Of a stretch of 38,081 nt of DNA, positions 18,092 to 27,146 are shown one piece after another. The stretch spans positions 1 through 38,081 of the forward strand of contig QKGH01000286.1 in assembly GCA_003250495.1 (NCBI GenBank), read 5' to 3'. The notes below the pieces were generated by a model, which made no database searches, was not told the origin of the DNA, and was given only the letters and a program-made list of their open reading frames with translations. The first letter of the stretch is position 1, and each line of letters opens with the position of its first letter. The position numbers and the translations under genes are program-made. Source of the stretch: Marinobacterium sp. (GTDB taxonomy: Bacteria > Pseudomonadota > Gammaproteobacteria > Pseudomonadales > Balneatricaceae).

Positions 18092-20692
18092 TCACTCTTC
18101 AGAATCGGCGGCGGATGGCGCCTCTGGCGTCTCTCCGTCCGGTTCAGTCACTTCATCACTCTCTTCGGGCTCCTCGATGCGGGCGATACCGGAGAGTTTC
18201 TCCTCCTCCGACAGCCGTATCAGCATCACCCCTTGGGTGTTGCGGCCCAACACCGAGATCTCTTCAACGCGGGTACGCACCAGCGTGCCGCGATCGCTGA
18301 TCAGCATCACGTCGTCACCATCGAACACCTGTACCGCACCGGCCAGCTGGCCATTGCGCTCGGTACACTGCATGGCGATAACGCCCTGGCCGCCGCGCCC
18401 CCGCAGCGGGTAGTCGTCGATCGCGGTCTGCTTACCGTAACCGTGCTCGGACGCCGTCAGTACCCGACCGCCGAGCTGCGGGATGATCAGGGCGATGACC
18501 GCCGCTGCATCGTCCAGCTTGACGCCGCGCACACCGCGCGCGGTACGGCCCATGGCGCGCACGTCATTCTCGTTGAAACGGATCGCCTTGCCGGCACTGG
18601 TGACCAGCATCACGTCGTCGTTACCGTTGGTAATGGAGGCGCCGATCAGGTTGTCGCCCTCGACGATCTCCAGCGCGATCAGGCCGGTGCTGCGCGGACG
18701 CGAGAATGCCTGCAGCGGGGTTTTCTTGACCGTGCCGTTAGCCGTGGCCAGGAACACGAAGCGCTCGCTATCGAACTCCTTCACCGGCAGGATCGCGCTG
18801 ATCCGCTCCTCTTCGGCCAGCGGCAGGATATTGACCATCGGCCGGCCGCGGGACGCGCGGCTGGCCTGTGGAATCTCGTACACCTTGAGCCAGTACACCT
18901 TGCCGTGGTTGGTGAAGCAGAGCACGGTGTCATGGGTATTGGCGATCAGCAGGTGCTCGATGAAGTCCTCGTCCTTCATCGCCGTGGCCGACTTGCCCTT
19001 GCCGCCGCGGCGCTGCGCCTGGTAGTCACTCAGCGGCTGGGTCTTGGCGTAACCACCGTGGGAGACGGTCACCACCATATCCTCTTCGGTGATCAGGTCG
19101 GCGATGGTCAGATCCTGCTGCGACGCGGTGATCTCGGTACGGCGCGGGTCGGCATACTCGGCCACCAGCGCTTCGAGCTCCTCGCGGATCACCTCCATCA
19201 GGCGCTCGTAGGAACCCAGGATCGCCAGCAGTTCGGCAATTTTTTCGATCAGCTCGCGGTATTCGGCGATCAGCTTGTCATGCTCGAGGCCGGTCAGGCG
19301 GTGCAGGCGCAGGTCCAGGATCGCCTGGGCCTGCACCGGAGACAGATGGTAATGCCCCTCGCGCAGGCCGTACTGCGGTTCCAGATCGTCCGGACGGCAG
19401 GCGTCCTCACCGGCACGCTCCAGCATGTCGAGCACGTTACCCGGCGCCCAGGGGGTGGCCACCAGGCGCTCTTTGGCATCGGCCGGCGTCGGGGAGTTCT
19501 TGATCAGCTCGATGACCGGATCGATATTGGCCAGCGCAACCGCCAGCCCCTCCAACACGTGTCCGCGCTCCCGCGCCTTGCGCAGCTCGTAGACGGTACG
19601 GCGGGTCACCACTTCGCGGCGATGGCGGATGAAGCACTCCAGGATCGATTTCAGATCGAGGATCCGCGGCTGGCCGTCGACCAGCGCCACCATATTGATG
19701 CCGAACACGCTCTGCAGCTGGGTGTGGGTGAACAGGTTGTTGATGACCACATCCGGCACTTCGCCGCGGCGCAGCTCGATGACGATACGCATGCCGTCCT
19801 TGTCGGACTCGTCGCGCAATTCGCTGATCCCTTCGAGCTTCTTCTCTTTGACCAGCTCGGCGATCTTCTCGATCAGGCGCGCCTTGTTGAGCTGGTACGG
19901 AATCTCGGTGACCACCAGCATCGGGCGGCCGTTTTTCGGGTGCTCTTCGACATGGTGCTTGGCGCGCACGTAGATACGGCCACGCCCGGTGCGGTAGGCC
20001 TGCACGATACCGGCACGGCCGTTGATGATGCCGCCGGTGGGGAAATCGGGCCCGGGGATGAACTCCATCAGTTCATCGACGCTGAGCTCCGGATTGTCGA
20101 TCAGCTCGATACAGCCCCTGACCACCTCGCCCAGGTTGTGCGGCGGGATATTGGTCGCCATACCGACGGCGATACCGGCGGAACCGTTGACCAACAGGTT
20201 CGGCACCCGGGTCGGCAACACGGCAGGAATCTTTTCGGTGCCGTCGTAGTTATCGACGAAATCGACGGTTTCCTTGTCCAGGTCGGCCAACAACTCGTGG
20301 GAGATCTTGGCCATGCGGATCTCGGTGTAACGCATGGCGGCGGCCGAGTCGCCGTCCACTGAACCGAAGTTACCCTGGCCGTCGACCAGCATGTAGCGCA
20401 TGGAGAAATCCTGCGCCATACGCACGATGGTGTCGTATACCGCACTATCGCCGTGCGGGTGATATTTACCGATCACGTCACCGACGACACGTGCCGATTT
20501 CTTGTAGGGTTTATTCCAGTCGTTACTCAGCTCGTTCATCGCAAACAGCACACGGCGATGCACGGGCTTGAGGCCGTCGCGCACATCGGGCAGCGCACGG
20601 CCGACGATGACGCTCATGGCATAGTCGAGATAGGACTGTTTAAGCTCATCTTCGATATTGACTGGCAGAACTTCTTTGGCTAGATCACCCAT
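18092..20692 (-). CDS. gyrA: DNA gyrase subunit A
   Basis: GyrA is the breakage-reunion subunit of the A2B2 gyrase, which introduces negative supercoils. From [17 protein letters not shown] the product is 866 residues. Numbering matches E. coli: catalytic Tyr122 lies in [12 protein letters not shown]. The quinolone region [12 protein letters not shown] has wild-type Ser83 and Asp87, so no target mutation for quinolone resistance is seen. The GyrA box is QRRGGKG, followed by the beta-pinwheel C-terminal domain and an acidic tail. The start at ATG 20692 matches the family; an upstream in-frame codon at 20725 is not used by relatives. A TATAAT -10 lies upstream at 20759-20764. Confidence 0.98.
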   Translation of the reverse strand: MGDLAKEVLPVNIEDELKQSYLDYAMSVIVGRALPDVRDGLKPVHRRVLFAMNELSNDWNKPYKKSARVVGDVIGKYHPHGDSAVYDTIVRMAQDFSMRYMLVDGQGNFGSVDGDSAAAMRYTEIRMAKISHELLADLDKETVDFVDNYDGTEKIPAVLPTRVPNLLVNGSAGIAVGMATNIPPHNLGEVVRGCIELIDNPELSVDELMEFIPGPDFPTGGIINGRAGIVQAYRTGRGRIYVRAKHHVEEHPKNGRPMLVVTEIPYQLNKARLIEKIAELVKEKKLEGISELRDESDKDGMRIVIELRRGEVPDVVINNLFTHTQLQSVFGINMVALVDGQPRILDLKSILECFIRHRREVVTRRTVYELRKARERGHVLEGLAVALANIDPVIELIKNSPTPADAKERLVATPWAPGNVLDMLERAGEDACRPDDLEPQYGLREGHYHLSPVQAQAILDLRLHRLTGLEHDKLIAEYRELIEKIAELLAILGSYERLMEVIREELEALVAEYADPRRTEITASQQDLTIADLITEEDMVVTVSHGGYAKTQPLSDYQAQRRGGKGKSATAMKDEDFIEHLLIANTHDTVLCFTNHGKVYWLKVYEIPQASRASRGRPMVNILPLAEEERISAILPVKEFDSERFVFLATANGTVKKTPLQAFSRPRSTGLIALEIVEGDNLIGASITNGNDDVMLVTSAGKAIRFNENDVRAMGRTARGVRGVKLDDAAAVIALIIPQLGGRVLTASEHGYGKQTAIDDYPLRGRGGQGVIAMQCTERNGQLAGAVQVFDGDDVMLISDRGTLVRTRVEEISVLGRNTQGVMLIRLSEEEKLSGIARIEEPEESDEVTEPDGETPEAPSAADSEE

Positions 20693-20758
20693 TCGTTCAG
20701 CGTTCCTTGATCCGGTAGGACACACGGGCCAGGGTAGGGCCGTGTTTTAAACCGCGGG

Positions 20759-20764
20759 ATTATA
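20759..20764 (-). promoter_or_regulatory. Candidate gyrA -10 element
   Basis: A perfect TATAAT on the - strand, 66 bases before the gyrA ATG, in the divergent gyrA/ubiG gap. No strong -35 hexamer is evident at 16-18 bases; gyrase promoters are often supercoiling-sensitive with weak -35 elements. Confidence 0.45.
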
Positions 20765-20861
20765 TCACAGACCGCCCCCGATCACGCTAACCACTGTGAC
20801 CCGGAGCCCTGCAGTCGTGTTAAGATGTGCCGCATCAGTTCAGCGACATAAGAGCAAGCGG

Positions 20862-21584
20862 ATGAGCGCCTCCCCCTCGCACAACATCGACCCCCAAGAG
20901 ATTGCCAAGTTTGAAGAACTCGCCAGCCGTTGGTGGGATCGCAACAGCGAATTCAAGCCCCTGCACGACATCAACCCCCTGCGAGTCGGCTTCATCGACC
21001 GCATCGCGCCGCTGGCGGGCAAAACCGTGCTCGACGTCGGCTGCGGCGGCGGCATCCTGGCGGAATCGATGGCGCTGCGCGGCGCCGAGGTGACCGGCAT
21101 CGACATGGGCGAAGCCCCGCTGAAGGTGGCCAAACTGCACGGCCTCGAAAGCGGCGTCAGCATCCGCTACAAGCGGATTACGGTCGAGGAGTTGGCCGAC
21201 GAGATGCCCGCCAGCTTCGATGTCGTGACCTGCATGGAGATGCTCGAGCACGTCCCCGACCCCGCCTCGGTGATCGCCGCCTGCGCCCGCCTGGCCAAAC
21301 CCGGCGGCCAGCTGTTCTTCTCCACACTGAATCGCAACCCCAAAAGCTACCTGTTCGCCATCGTCGGCGCCGAGCGCGTGCTGCAATTGGTGCCCGGCGG
21401 CACCCACGACTTCAAGAAGTTCATCCGCCCCGCCGAACTCGGTAGCTGGCTGCGCGGCAACGGCCTGCAGATCGAAGAGATCACCGGACTGGTCTACAAC
21501 CCGATCACCAAGGCCTATCGCCTCGACCCCGACGATGTCAGCGTCAACTATATGGTGGCGACTCAGCGGGCAGCCGGCGAATGA
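20862..21584 (+). CDS. ubiG: Ubiquinone biosynthesis O-methyltransferase UbiG
   Basis: UbiG performs both SAM-dependent O-methylations of the ubiquinone ring. The 240-residue product begins [26 protein letters not shown], where FxxLASRWWD is diagnostic. The SAM motif [11 protein letters not shown] is at 56-66, followed by [26 protein letters not shown] and [18 protein letters not shown]. An in-frame start at 20796 would add an unrelated 22 residues, so ATG 20862 is chosen. It overlaps the next gene by four bases (ATGA), indicating coupling. Presence of UbiG supports a ubiquinone-using proteobacterium. Confidence 0.97.
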   Translation: MSASPSHNIDPQEIAKFEELASRWWDRNSEFKPLHDINPLRVGFIDRIAPLAGKTVLDVGCGGGILAESMALRGAEVTGIDMGEAPLKVAKLHGLESGVSIRYKRITVEELADEMPASFDVVTCMEMLEHVPDPASVIAACARLAKPGGQLFFSTLNRNPKSYLFAIVGAERVLQLVPGGTHDFKKFIRPAELGSWLRGNGLQIEEITGLVYNPITKAYRLDPDDVSVNYMVATQRAAGE

Positions 21585-22258
21585 GCGGGTTCCGTGCCGT
21601 CCTGTTCGACCTCGACGGCACCCTGCTCGACTCAGTACCCGACTTTCTGCGCATCATCAACGAACTGTGCCGGGAGCATGACCGCCCCGCCCTGGCCCCC
21701 GCCGCACTGCGCCAACGGGCGTCTGAAGGCGCCCGCGCCATGCTGCGACTGGCGTTCGACGCTGCAGGCGACGCCGAGCTGGATGCCCTGCAGCGGGTAT
21801 TTCTCGACCGTTACGCCGCCAACCCGGTACAGGACAGCATCCTGTTTCCCGGCATCGCCGAGACGCTGGAATGGCTCGACCGGATGCAGATCGGCTGGGG
21901 CATAGTCACCAACAAGTCCGAACGCTTCACACTGCCGATCCTGCACCGCCTCGCCCTGACCCGACGCTGCGGCAGCGTCGTCTGTCCGGAGCGGGTCAAA
22001 CATCCCAAGCCGGATCCCGAAGCCTTGCTGCTGGCCAGCCAGGAACTGGAGCAGCCGCCATCCAGCACGCTGTACCTGGGCGACCATCGGCGCGATATCG
22101 AGGCCGGACGGCAGGCCGGGATGCGTACCCTGACCTGCGCCTACGGTTATCTGAGCCCGGCCGACGACCCGCTAACCTGGGGCGGAGAGCACCTGGTAAA
22201 CGATGCGCGCGCACTGCAGCCACTGCTACAATGCCTCCATTCAGAGTGCACGCAATAA
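21581..22258 (+). CDS. mupP: HAD phosphatase, probable N-acetylmuramate 6-phosphate phosphatase MupP
   Basis: A 225-residue HAD-superfamily phosphatase annotated in many genomes as phosphoglycolate phosphatase (Gph). Motif I is [11 protein letters not shown] with nucleophile Asp10 and acid Asp12; motif II is IVTNKS; motif III is [11 protein letters not shown]; motif IV is [17 protein letters not shown]. The position between ubiG and a YciK-type reductase is exactly that of mupP in pseudomonads, where the enzyme dephosphorylates MurNAc-6-phosphate for the cell-wall recycling route that bypasses de novo UDP-MurNAc synthesis. The assignment rests on synteny; a phosphoglycolate phosphatase cannot be excluded from motifs alone. 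The ATG overlaps the ubiG stop. Confidence 0.8.
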   Translation: MSGFRAVLFDLDGTLLDSVPDFLRIINELCREHDRPALAPAALRQRASEGARAMLRLAFDAAGDAELDALQRVFLDRYAANPVQDSILFPGIAETLEWLDRMQIGWGIVTNKSERFTLPILHRLALTRRCGSVVCPERVKHPKPDPEALLLASQELEQPPSSTLYLGDHRRDIEAGRQAGMRTLTCAYGYLSPADDPLTWGGEHLVNDARALQPLLQCLHSECTQ

Positions 22259-22275
22259 AAGGAACTCCAACGCTT

Positions 22276-23031
22276 ATGTTCAGCTATCAAGCGCCGCAAG
22301 ATCTGCTCGCCGGACGCGTCATCCTGGTCACCGGTGCCGGCGACGGCATTGGCCGCGCCGCTGCGCATGCCTACGCCCGCCATGGCGCAACCGTGGTGTT
22401 GCTCGGGCGTACATTGGAAAAACTGGAGCTGGTCTACGACGAGCTGGAAGCCGCCGGCTATCCGCAGCCGGCGATCGTACCGCTGAACCTGGAAACAGCC
22501 GCCGAGCACGACTACATCGAACTCGCCAACCAGTTGCAGGACACCTTCGGCAAGCTCGATGGCATTCTGCACAACGCTGGCATCCTCGGCCCCATCACCT
22601 CCATCGAGGGGTACGACCCGATCATCTGGCAGCAGGTGATGCAGGTTAACCTGAACGCCCCCTTCCTGATGACCCAGACCCTGCTGCCGCTGCTGCGCCT
22701 GGCGCCGGAAGCATCGATCATTTTCACCTCCTCCGGCGTCGGCCGCCGCGGCCGCGCCCACTGGGGAGCCTACGCGGTCTCCAAGTTCGGCACCGAAGGG
22801 CTGGCACAGGTACTGGCCGACGAGCTCGAAAACATCAGCGCCATCCGCGTCAACTGCATCAACCCCGGCGCCACGCGCACCGCCATGCGTGTCTGGGCCT
22901 ACCCGGCCGAAAACCCGCAGAACAACCCGGCCCCGGAAGAGATCATGCCGCTGTATCTCTATCTGATGGGGCCCGACAGCAAGGCGGTAAACGGCCAGTC
23001 ACTGGATGCGCAGGGATCGGGAAGCGCTTGA
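22276..23031 (+). CDS. YciK-type short-chain dehydrogenase/reductase
   Basis: A 251-residue SDR of the YciK family, cytosolic and NAD(P)H-dependent; the physiological substrate is unknown. The cofactor motif TGAGDGIGRA is at 19-28, NAG at 100-102, the catalytic serine in FTSSGVGRRGR (about 152), and the YxxxK pair Tyr166/Lys170 in GAYAVSKFG. INPGATRTAMR follows as the typical C-terminal loop. ATG 22276 matches the YciK N-terminus MFSYQAPQDLLAGRVILVTG. It follows mupP by 17 bases, and a perfect bidirectional terminator closes the ubiG-mupP-yciK unit. Confidence 0.93.
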   Translation: MFSYQAPQDLLAGRVILVTGAGDGIGRAAAHAYARHGATVVLLGRTLEKLELVYDELEAAGYPQPAIVPLNLETAAEHDYIELANQLQDTFGKLDGILHNAGILGPITSIEGYDPIIWQQVMQVNLNAPFLMTQTLLPLLRLAPEASIIFTSSGVGRRGRAHWGAYAVSKFGTEGLAQVLADELENISAIRVNCINPGATRTAMRVWAYPAENPQNNPAPEEIMPLYLYLMGPDSKAVNGQSLDAQGSGSA

Positions 23032-23052
23032 GGAACCCGGTTAGGATGCAAT

Positions 23053-23082
23053 AAAAAACGCTGCGTTAACGCAGCGTTTTTT
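23053..23082. terminator. Perfect bidirectional rho-independent terminator
   Basis: AAAAAACGCTGCGTT followed by its exact complement AACGCAGCGTTTTTT, a 30-base perfect palindrome, lies between the convergent SDR gene and rluB. The A-run and T-run give both strands a GC hairpin followed by Ts. Confidence 0.92.
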
Positions 23083-23096
23083 AATTGCGGCACCGA

Positions 23097-23999
23097 TCAG
23101 ACCCGGCGCACCTTACGTTTCCCTACCGAACGCCCGCGCGGCTTGTTCGGATGCCGTTCGGCCGGCGCCGCGGACTCCGCATTCTGGCGCGCCCGCTGAC
23201 GCTTATAGCGCCGCTGCTCCTCCACCACCTGCTCCCGCGTCTTCGGCGCACCCTTGCGATGCGCCAACGCCAACTCGTCGGCCAGGACGTTGATCTCTTT
23301 AATCGCCAGCTCGCGCCAGGTTCCCACCTTCACATCGCTTGGTAGAAATACCGGCCCGAACCGGACCCGCTTCAGGCGATTGACCTGCATCCCCTGCGAT
23401 TCCCACAAGCGGCGCACTTCCCGATTACGCCCCTCCATAACGACACAGTGATACCATTTATTGGCACCCTCGCCGTCGAAGTAACGCACATCGCTGAATT
23501 TTGCCATCCCGTCCTCCAGCAGTATCCCCTGCTTCAAACGTTCCAGCATCGCCTCATCGACCTCCCCCAAAACACGGACAGCATACTCTCTGTCTATATT
23601 GGCGGAGGGGTGCATCATGCGATTGGCCAACTCACCGTCGGTCGTAAACAGCAATAACCCGGTGGTATTGATATCCAAACGGCCAATAATTATCCAGCGC
23701 CCCTGTTTCAACGGCGGCAGATTATCAAACACCGTGGGACGCCCTTCCGGATCGTGCCGAGTACACACTTCACCAATAGGCTTATTATAGATCAGCACCC
23801 GACATGGACTTTCGGCATCGAACAGGAGTTGTACCGGCTTGCCATTCAGCTCGACCTTATCCCCCTCCTTTACACGATCGCCCAACTTGGCCATTTCGCC
23901 GTTCAGCGAAACCTGCCCACTTTCTATTACCCGCTCCATCTCACGACGTGAGCCACAACCGGAGCGAGCCAAAACTTTTTGCAACTTTTCGTCTTGCAC
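23097..23999 (-). CDS. rluB: 23S rRNA pseudouridine2605 synthase RluB
   Basis: RluB converts U2605 of 23S rRNA to pseudouridine. The 300-residue product has an S4 RNA-binding domain (about 2-60, KLQKVLARSGCGSRREMERVI), then the RsuA-type catalytic domain with GRLDINTTGLLLFT and nucleophile Asp109, followed by EGRNREVRRLWESQGMQVNRLKRVRFGP. A basic Arg/Lys/Pro-rich tail (about 250-300) is typical of RluB. It appears to start at GTG 23999 with AAGG about ten bases upstream. Neighbours rluB-hns-yciO-rnmA resemble the E. coli yciL-yciO-yciV order, with the hns-like gene between. Confidence 0.94.
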   Translation of the reverse strand: MQDEKLQKVLARSGCGSRREMERVIESGQVSLNGEMAKLGDRVKEGDKVELNGKPVQLLFDAESPCRVLIYNKPIGEVCTRHDPEGRPTVFDNLPPLKQGRWIIIGRLDINTTGLLLFTTDGELANRMMHPSANIDREYAVRVLGEVDEAMLERLKQGILLEDGMAKFSDVRYFDGEGANKWYHCVVMEGRNREVRRLWESQGMQVNRLKRVRFGPVFLPSDVKVGTWRELAIKEINVLADELALAHRKGAPKTREQVVEEQRRYKRQRARQNAESAAPAERHPNKPRGRSVGKRKVRRV

Positions 24000-24020
24000 G
24001 TTGACATCGCCTTATAAATT

Positions 24021-24055
24021 AAAAAAGCTCTTCAGCACTATAGACTGAAGAGCTT
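24021..24055 (-). terminator. Rho-independent terminator after the hns-like gene
   Basis: AAGCTCTTCAG (24025-24035) pairs with CTGAAGAGCTT (24045-24055), an 11-bp perfect stem with a nine-base loop. On the - strand it is followed by TTTTTTAA. It separates the hns-like gene from rluB. Confidence 0.9.
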
Positions 24056-24080
24056 AATAACGCTTGGAGAGTAGCGAGAA

Positions 24081-24476
24081 TCAGTCGACCGTCGGCAACT
24101 GATCTTTGCTGATACCCTTCTCTTCCATATAGGCCGCAAATGCGACCGGAGTACGACCGCGACCGGACCAGAAGTGCTCTTCGCCGTCGGCATCGACAAT
24201 TTTGAATTTGGCTTTGACGCTCTTACGCGGAGCGGAATCGACCTGTACGGACAGATCATCAAGACCGATACCGGCATCCATCATCTGTTTACGGATCGCC
24301 TCGATCGCCTCGATTTTTGCGGCCTCCGCAGCAGCCTGAGCCGCTTCGTCCTCACGGCGCTCGTCGATAATATCGGTCAGATCCGCCAGCACTTTTTCCA
24401 GGTCAGCCACACCCAGTTCCAGGCACTGTTTACGCAGTGAGTTTTTGCGGGTCAGAATTTTAACGAAGTCAGTCAT
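24081..24476 (-). CDS. H-NS family histone-like protein
   Basis: A 131-residue nucleoid protein of the H-NS family. It has a helical N-terminal oligomerisation half (about 1-65, with coiled-coil character through ERREDEAAQAAAEAAKIEA) and a C-terminal DNA-binding domain (about 84-131). The latter carries FWSGRGRTPVAF at 102-113, matching the W-S/T-G-x-G-R-x-P AT-hook-like core. H-NS proteins bind AT-rich DNA and silence foreign genes. Start ATG 24476 has GAGAG upstream. It is monocistronic: its own terminator lies downstream and an AT-rich region with an inverted repeat lies upstream. It sits between rluB and yciO, which are neighbours in E. coli. Confidence 0.9.
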   Translation of the reverse strand: MTDFVKILTRKNSLRKQCLELGVADLEKVLADLTDIIDERREDEAAQAAAEAAKIEAIEAIRKQMMDAGIGLDDLSVQVDSAPRKSVKAKFKIVDADGEEHFWSGRGRTPVAFAAYMEEKGISKDQLPTVD

Positions 24477-24485
24477 TTTTCTCTC

Positions 24486-24522
24486 GGCGACAATTCAGGT
24501 TATATATACGGCAATTATCGCC
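24486..24522. promoter_or_regulatory. Inverted repeat around an AT-rich core upstream of the hns-like gene
   Basis: GGCGACAATT (24486-24495) and AATTATCGCC (24513-24522) form an inverted repeat with one mismatch. The 17-base spacer contains TATATATA, a possible -10. It may be an operator or autoregulation site of the hns-like gene; inferred. Confidence 0.4.
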
Positions 24523-24575
24523 ACTCATCATTTTTTTGCAAGAAAAGAGGCAAAATTAACAGCACATATATTTAC

Positions 24576-25196
24576 CTACCTAAAATCGCTGATATCACCA
24601 GCCCCCTCTCGAACAATCTCCGGGGTCTCACCCACCAGACTGATTACAGATGTCGCCTCCAAACCACAGTACCCACCATCAATAACCAGATCCACATCAT
24701 GCTGTAATAGATCTCGAATCTCGTAGGGATCGGTCAGCGGATCAGGATCTCCCGGCAGTATCAGCGAAGTACTCATTATCGGCTCGCCTAGCTGCTCGGT
24801 TATCGCCAGCGCTATCCGATTATCCGGGATCCGAATCCCGATCGTACGTCGCTTCGGGTGTAACAGCCGGCGCGGCACTTCACTCGTGGCATTCAAAATA
24901 AATGTATAAGCCCCCGGCGTGTGCGCCTTGATCGTCCGATAGTCCTTATTATCCACCTTGGCATAGGTCGCTATTTCAGACAGATCGCTGCAGACAAGGG
25001 TAAAGTTATGCTTATCGCCGAGCTGACGGATACGCTTGATCCGCTCCATAGCGTGTTTGTCACCTAAATGGCAACCCAGCGCATAGGCGGAATCGGTCGG
25101 ATAAACGATCACCCCGCCGCCCTGAATGATCTCCACCACCTGTTGAACAAGGCGTGCCTGTGGATTTTCGGCATGGATCTGGAAAAACTGACTCAC
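24576..25196 (-). CDS. yciO: YciO, Sua5/YciO/YrdC (TsaC-like) family protein
   Basis: A 206-residue protein equal in length to E. coli YciO. The family core is clear: GGVIVYPTDSAYALGC near the N-terminus, RIKRIRQLGDKHNFTLVCSDLSE, TPGAYTFILNA, PRRLLHPKRRTIGIRIPDN, PIMSTSLILPG and a final VREGAGDISDFR. The family makes threonylcarbamoyl-AMP for tRNA t6A (TsaC/Sua5) or acts in a related way; YciO's exact role is less settled. GTG 25196 is chosen because AGGAG stands six bases upstream and the protein then begins MSQFFQIHAENPQ as in E. coli; an ATG at 25223 is possible. It is 38 bases from rnmA and probably co-transcribed. Confidence 0.93.
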   Translation of the reverse strand: MSQFFQIHAENPQARLVQQVVEIIQGGGVIVYPTDSAYALGCHLGDKHAMERIKRIRQLGDKHNFTLVCSDLSEIATYAKVDNKDYRTIKAHTPGAYTFILNATSEVPRRLLHPKRRTIGIRIPDNRIALAITEQLGEPIMSTSLILPGDPDPLTDPYEIRDLLQHDVDLVIDGGYCGLEATSVISLVGETPEIVREGAGDISDFR

Positions 25197-25234
25197 ATTA
25201 TTCTCCTGGTTGAACTCGGTCATATCTGCAACTC

Positions 25235-26146
25235 TCAGTCGCCTCTCCACTCGGGCGCAAGGATATCGAGCACATGCGATTGCGCACTGAATGCGGGGAA
25301 ACGCCCCAAACCGGTCCAATGTTGAGCCGACGAGTGGAAATCACTCCCGGCGGAAACAAGCAACTCATTACGCGCGGCCAGTTGCAGCAGATCTCTAAGA
25401 TGATTTGGCGTTACCCCGGGATAGCTCGCTTCGATGCCAACGCCACCCAGGGATTTCAAGCAATCGCACAACTGACGAATACGGGTGAAAGTAAAGTTAT
25501 ACTTGGTCGGGTGCGCAAGTAGCGCCACACCCCCGGCGCCGATTACGGTGGCAACCGCCTCCTCCAGCGCAGGCCACTGGGCTTTGACATCGCCAATCTT
25601 GCCCTGCCCCAGATACCGGTCGAATGCCTGCTGCGGGTTATCGACCAATCCCGCCTCCAACATCGCCTGGGCGAAATGGGGACGCCCCAACTGACCACCC
25701 GCGGCAATGTGGCGCGCCGGTTCGAGCAGATCCGGCAGCCCCCGCTTCACCAGCTTCGCGGCAATCGCCTCACCCCGCGCCTGACGCAGCGTTGTCAACA
25801 ACGCGATATAGTCGGCCAACTGCGGGCTGGCCGGATCGATCGCCAACCCCAGCAGGTGGACGACACGCCCCTGCCACAGACAGGTCAGTTCAATGCCCGG
25901 CAAGAAATGGAGATCCGGAAGACTCTGCGCGGCCTGCGCCGCTTCGGCAATACCGTCGACCGTATCGTGATCGGTCAACGCCAGTATCCTCACCCCCGCG
26001 GCATAAGCCTGGTGGACCAATACGGACGGCGCCAGTACACCATCGGAAGCCGTGCTATGGCAGTGAAGATCGTAGCGGAGGGGCTGTTTCACTCTCTGGT
26101 AGGGACCTTTATACTGTTCGAAAAACCGCAACCCTTTCGGTGCCAT
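25235..26146 (-). CDS. rnm: PHP-domain 5'-3' exoribonuclease / 3',5'-nucleoside bisphosphate phosphatase (RnmA/TrpH/YciV)
   Basis: A PHP-family metal-dependent phosphoesterase; the E. coli homologue (YciV/TrpH/RNase AM) trims 5' ends of short RNAs and rRNA and hydrolyses 3',5'-bisphosphonucleotides. Seen motifs: YDLHCHSTASDG, ILALTDHDTVDG, FLPGIELTC, GRPHFAQAML, LLAHPTKYN and LLVSAGSDFHS, which supply the His/Asp/Glu metal ligands. Length 303 from the ATG at 26146, whose first bases overlap the divergent yciB ATG; a GTG at 26095 gives 286 residues, closer to the usual start. I cannot decide between them. yciO follows on the same strand. Confidence 0.92.
   Translation of the reverse strand: MAPKGLRFFEQYKGPYQRVKQPLRYDLHCHSTASDGVLAPSVLVHQAYAAGVRILALTDHDTVDGIAEAAQAAQSLPDLHFLPGIELTCLWQGRVVHLLGLAIDPASPQLADYIALLTTLRQARGEAIAAKLVKRGLPDLLEPARHIAAGGQLGRPHFAQAMLEAGLVDNPQQAFDRYLGQGKIGDVKAQWPALEEAVATVIGAGGVALLAHPTKYNFTFTRIRQLCDCLKSLGGVGIEASYPGVTPNHLRDLLQLAARNELLVSAGSDFHSSAQHWTGLGRFPAFSAQSHVLDILAPEWRGD
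26088..26115 (+). promoter_or_regulatory. Sigma-70-type promoter candidate for yciB-yciI
   Basis: TTCACT (26088-26093) and TATACT (26110-26115) are separated by 16 bases and lie 30 bases before the yciB ATG. The -10 matches at five of six positions. It falls inside the long form of the divergent rnm reading frame, which favours the shorter rnm start at 26095. Confidence 0.5.
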
Positions 26147-26690
26147 GAAAATTCTACTTGATTTCCTCCCTGTTATCGTCTTTTTTGCAGTTTATAAAAT
26201 TTCCGGCGACATCATTCTCGCCACCGCCATCCTGATTCCGGCCACGCTGGCGCAGATGGCTTATACCTGGTTCAAACTGCATCGGATCGAGAAGATGCAA
26301 CTCGTGACCCTGATACTGGTCGTACTGCTGGGCGGAGCCACGATTCTGTTCAACGACAAGACCTTTATTCAGTGGAAACCCACCGTCGTGAACTGGCTGT
26401 TTGGCGCCGCCTTCCTTATTAGTAGTTTCGTGGGCAGCAAAACGATCGTGCAACGGCTGATGGAGGGCAACATCGAGCTTCCCGCTGCGATCTGGCGCCA
26501 CCTTAACAACGCCTGGATACTGTTCTTTGCGCTGATGGGCGGAATCAACCTGTTCGTCGCCTACAACTTTAGTGAAGAGACCTGGGTCAACTTCAAACTT
26601 TTTGGCATGCTGGGACTCACACTAATCTTCATCCTGGGACAAGGAGTTTATATTTCCAAGCACCTTCCCCAGCACAATGAACACGATTAA
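26145..26690 (+). CDS. yciB: Inner membrane septation protein YciB
   Basis: A 181-residue integral inner-membrane protein of the YciB/IspZ family, linked to cell envelope and division functions. About five hydrophobic segments are visible. The start [22 protein letters not shown] and the segments [18 protein letters not shown] and [13 protein letters not shown] are family hallmarks. The length equals E. coli YciB (179). The ATG at 26145 overlaps the divergent rnm long-form start. yciI follows 19 bases downstream, the conserved yciB-yciI pair. Confidence 0.95.
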   Translation: MKILLDFLPVIVFFAVYKISGDIILATAILIPATLAQMAYTWFKLHRIEKMQLVTLILVVLLGGATILFNDKTFIQWKPTVVNWLFGAAFLISSFVGSKTIVQRLMEGNIELPAAIWRHLNNAWILFFALMGGINLFVAYNFSEETWVNFKLFGMLGLTLIFILGQGVYISKHLPQHNEHD

Positions 26691-26709
26691 TATAGCCGGA
26701 GTAAAACGG

Positions 26710-27009
26710 ATGTATTACGCCATCATGGCCCAAGATATCGAGGATTCGTTGGAGCAGCGCCTCCAAGCCAGACCCGAGCATCTCGCCAGGCTTGAAGATT
26801 TGAAGACGCAGGGACGATTGTTGCTGGCCGGCCCACTACCCGCTATCGATAGCGAGGATCCGGGCCCCGCCGGATTTACAGGAAGTTTGGTTGTCGCGGA
26901 GTTCGAGTCTCTGGATGCCGCCAAGCGCTGGGCCGATGTGGACCCCTATGTGAAAGCCGGCGTGTACCGGCAAGTACAGGTAAAACCTTTCAAAAAGGTA
27001 CTTCCCTGA
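26710..27009 (+). CDS. yciI: YciI family protein
   Basis: A 99-residue YciI-like protein with a dimeric ferredoxin-like alpha/beta barrel fold; the function is unknown in the family. It is highly similar to E. coli YciI in motif order: [57 protein letters not shown], and [24 protein letters not shown]. The His-Asp type active-site candidates are His54-like in RPEHLAR and the DPY aspartate. ATG 26710 has GGAG eight bases upstream; the in-frame ATG at 26677 overlaps yciB and lacks similarity. Likely co-transcribed with yciB. Confidence 0.94.
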   Translation: MYYAIMAQDIEDSLEQRLQARPEHLARLEDLKTQGRLLLAGPLPAIDSEDPGPAGFTGSLVVAEFESLDAAKRWADVDPYVKAGVYRQVQVKPFKKVLP

Positions 27010-27146
27010 CGATAGGGCAAAATTGGGGGCCCAAGCTGCTTCTAGCTGTATCGCAGCAGGTTAACCCGTAGTTAATGAAAATTACGTTCTAATAGTCTAA
27101 CGTACTAGTACTGAATTCATCCCAAGACTGTCACAAGGATATGATG

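Noticed and set aside
18233-20362. 709-codon open frame on the + strand
   Set aside because: Antisense shadow of gyrA with no family motif.
20430-20460. Quinolone-resistance mutation in gyrA
   Set aside because: The region encodes wild-type Ser83 and Asp87.
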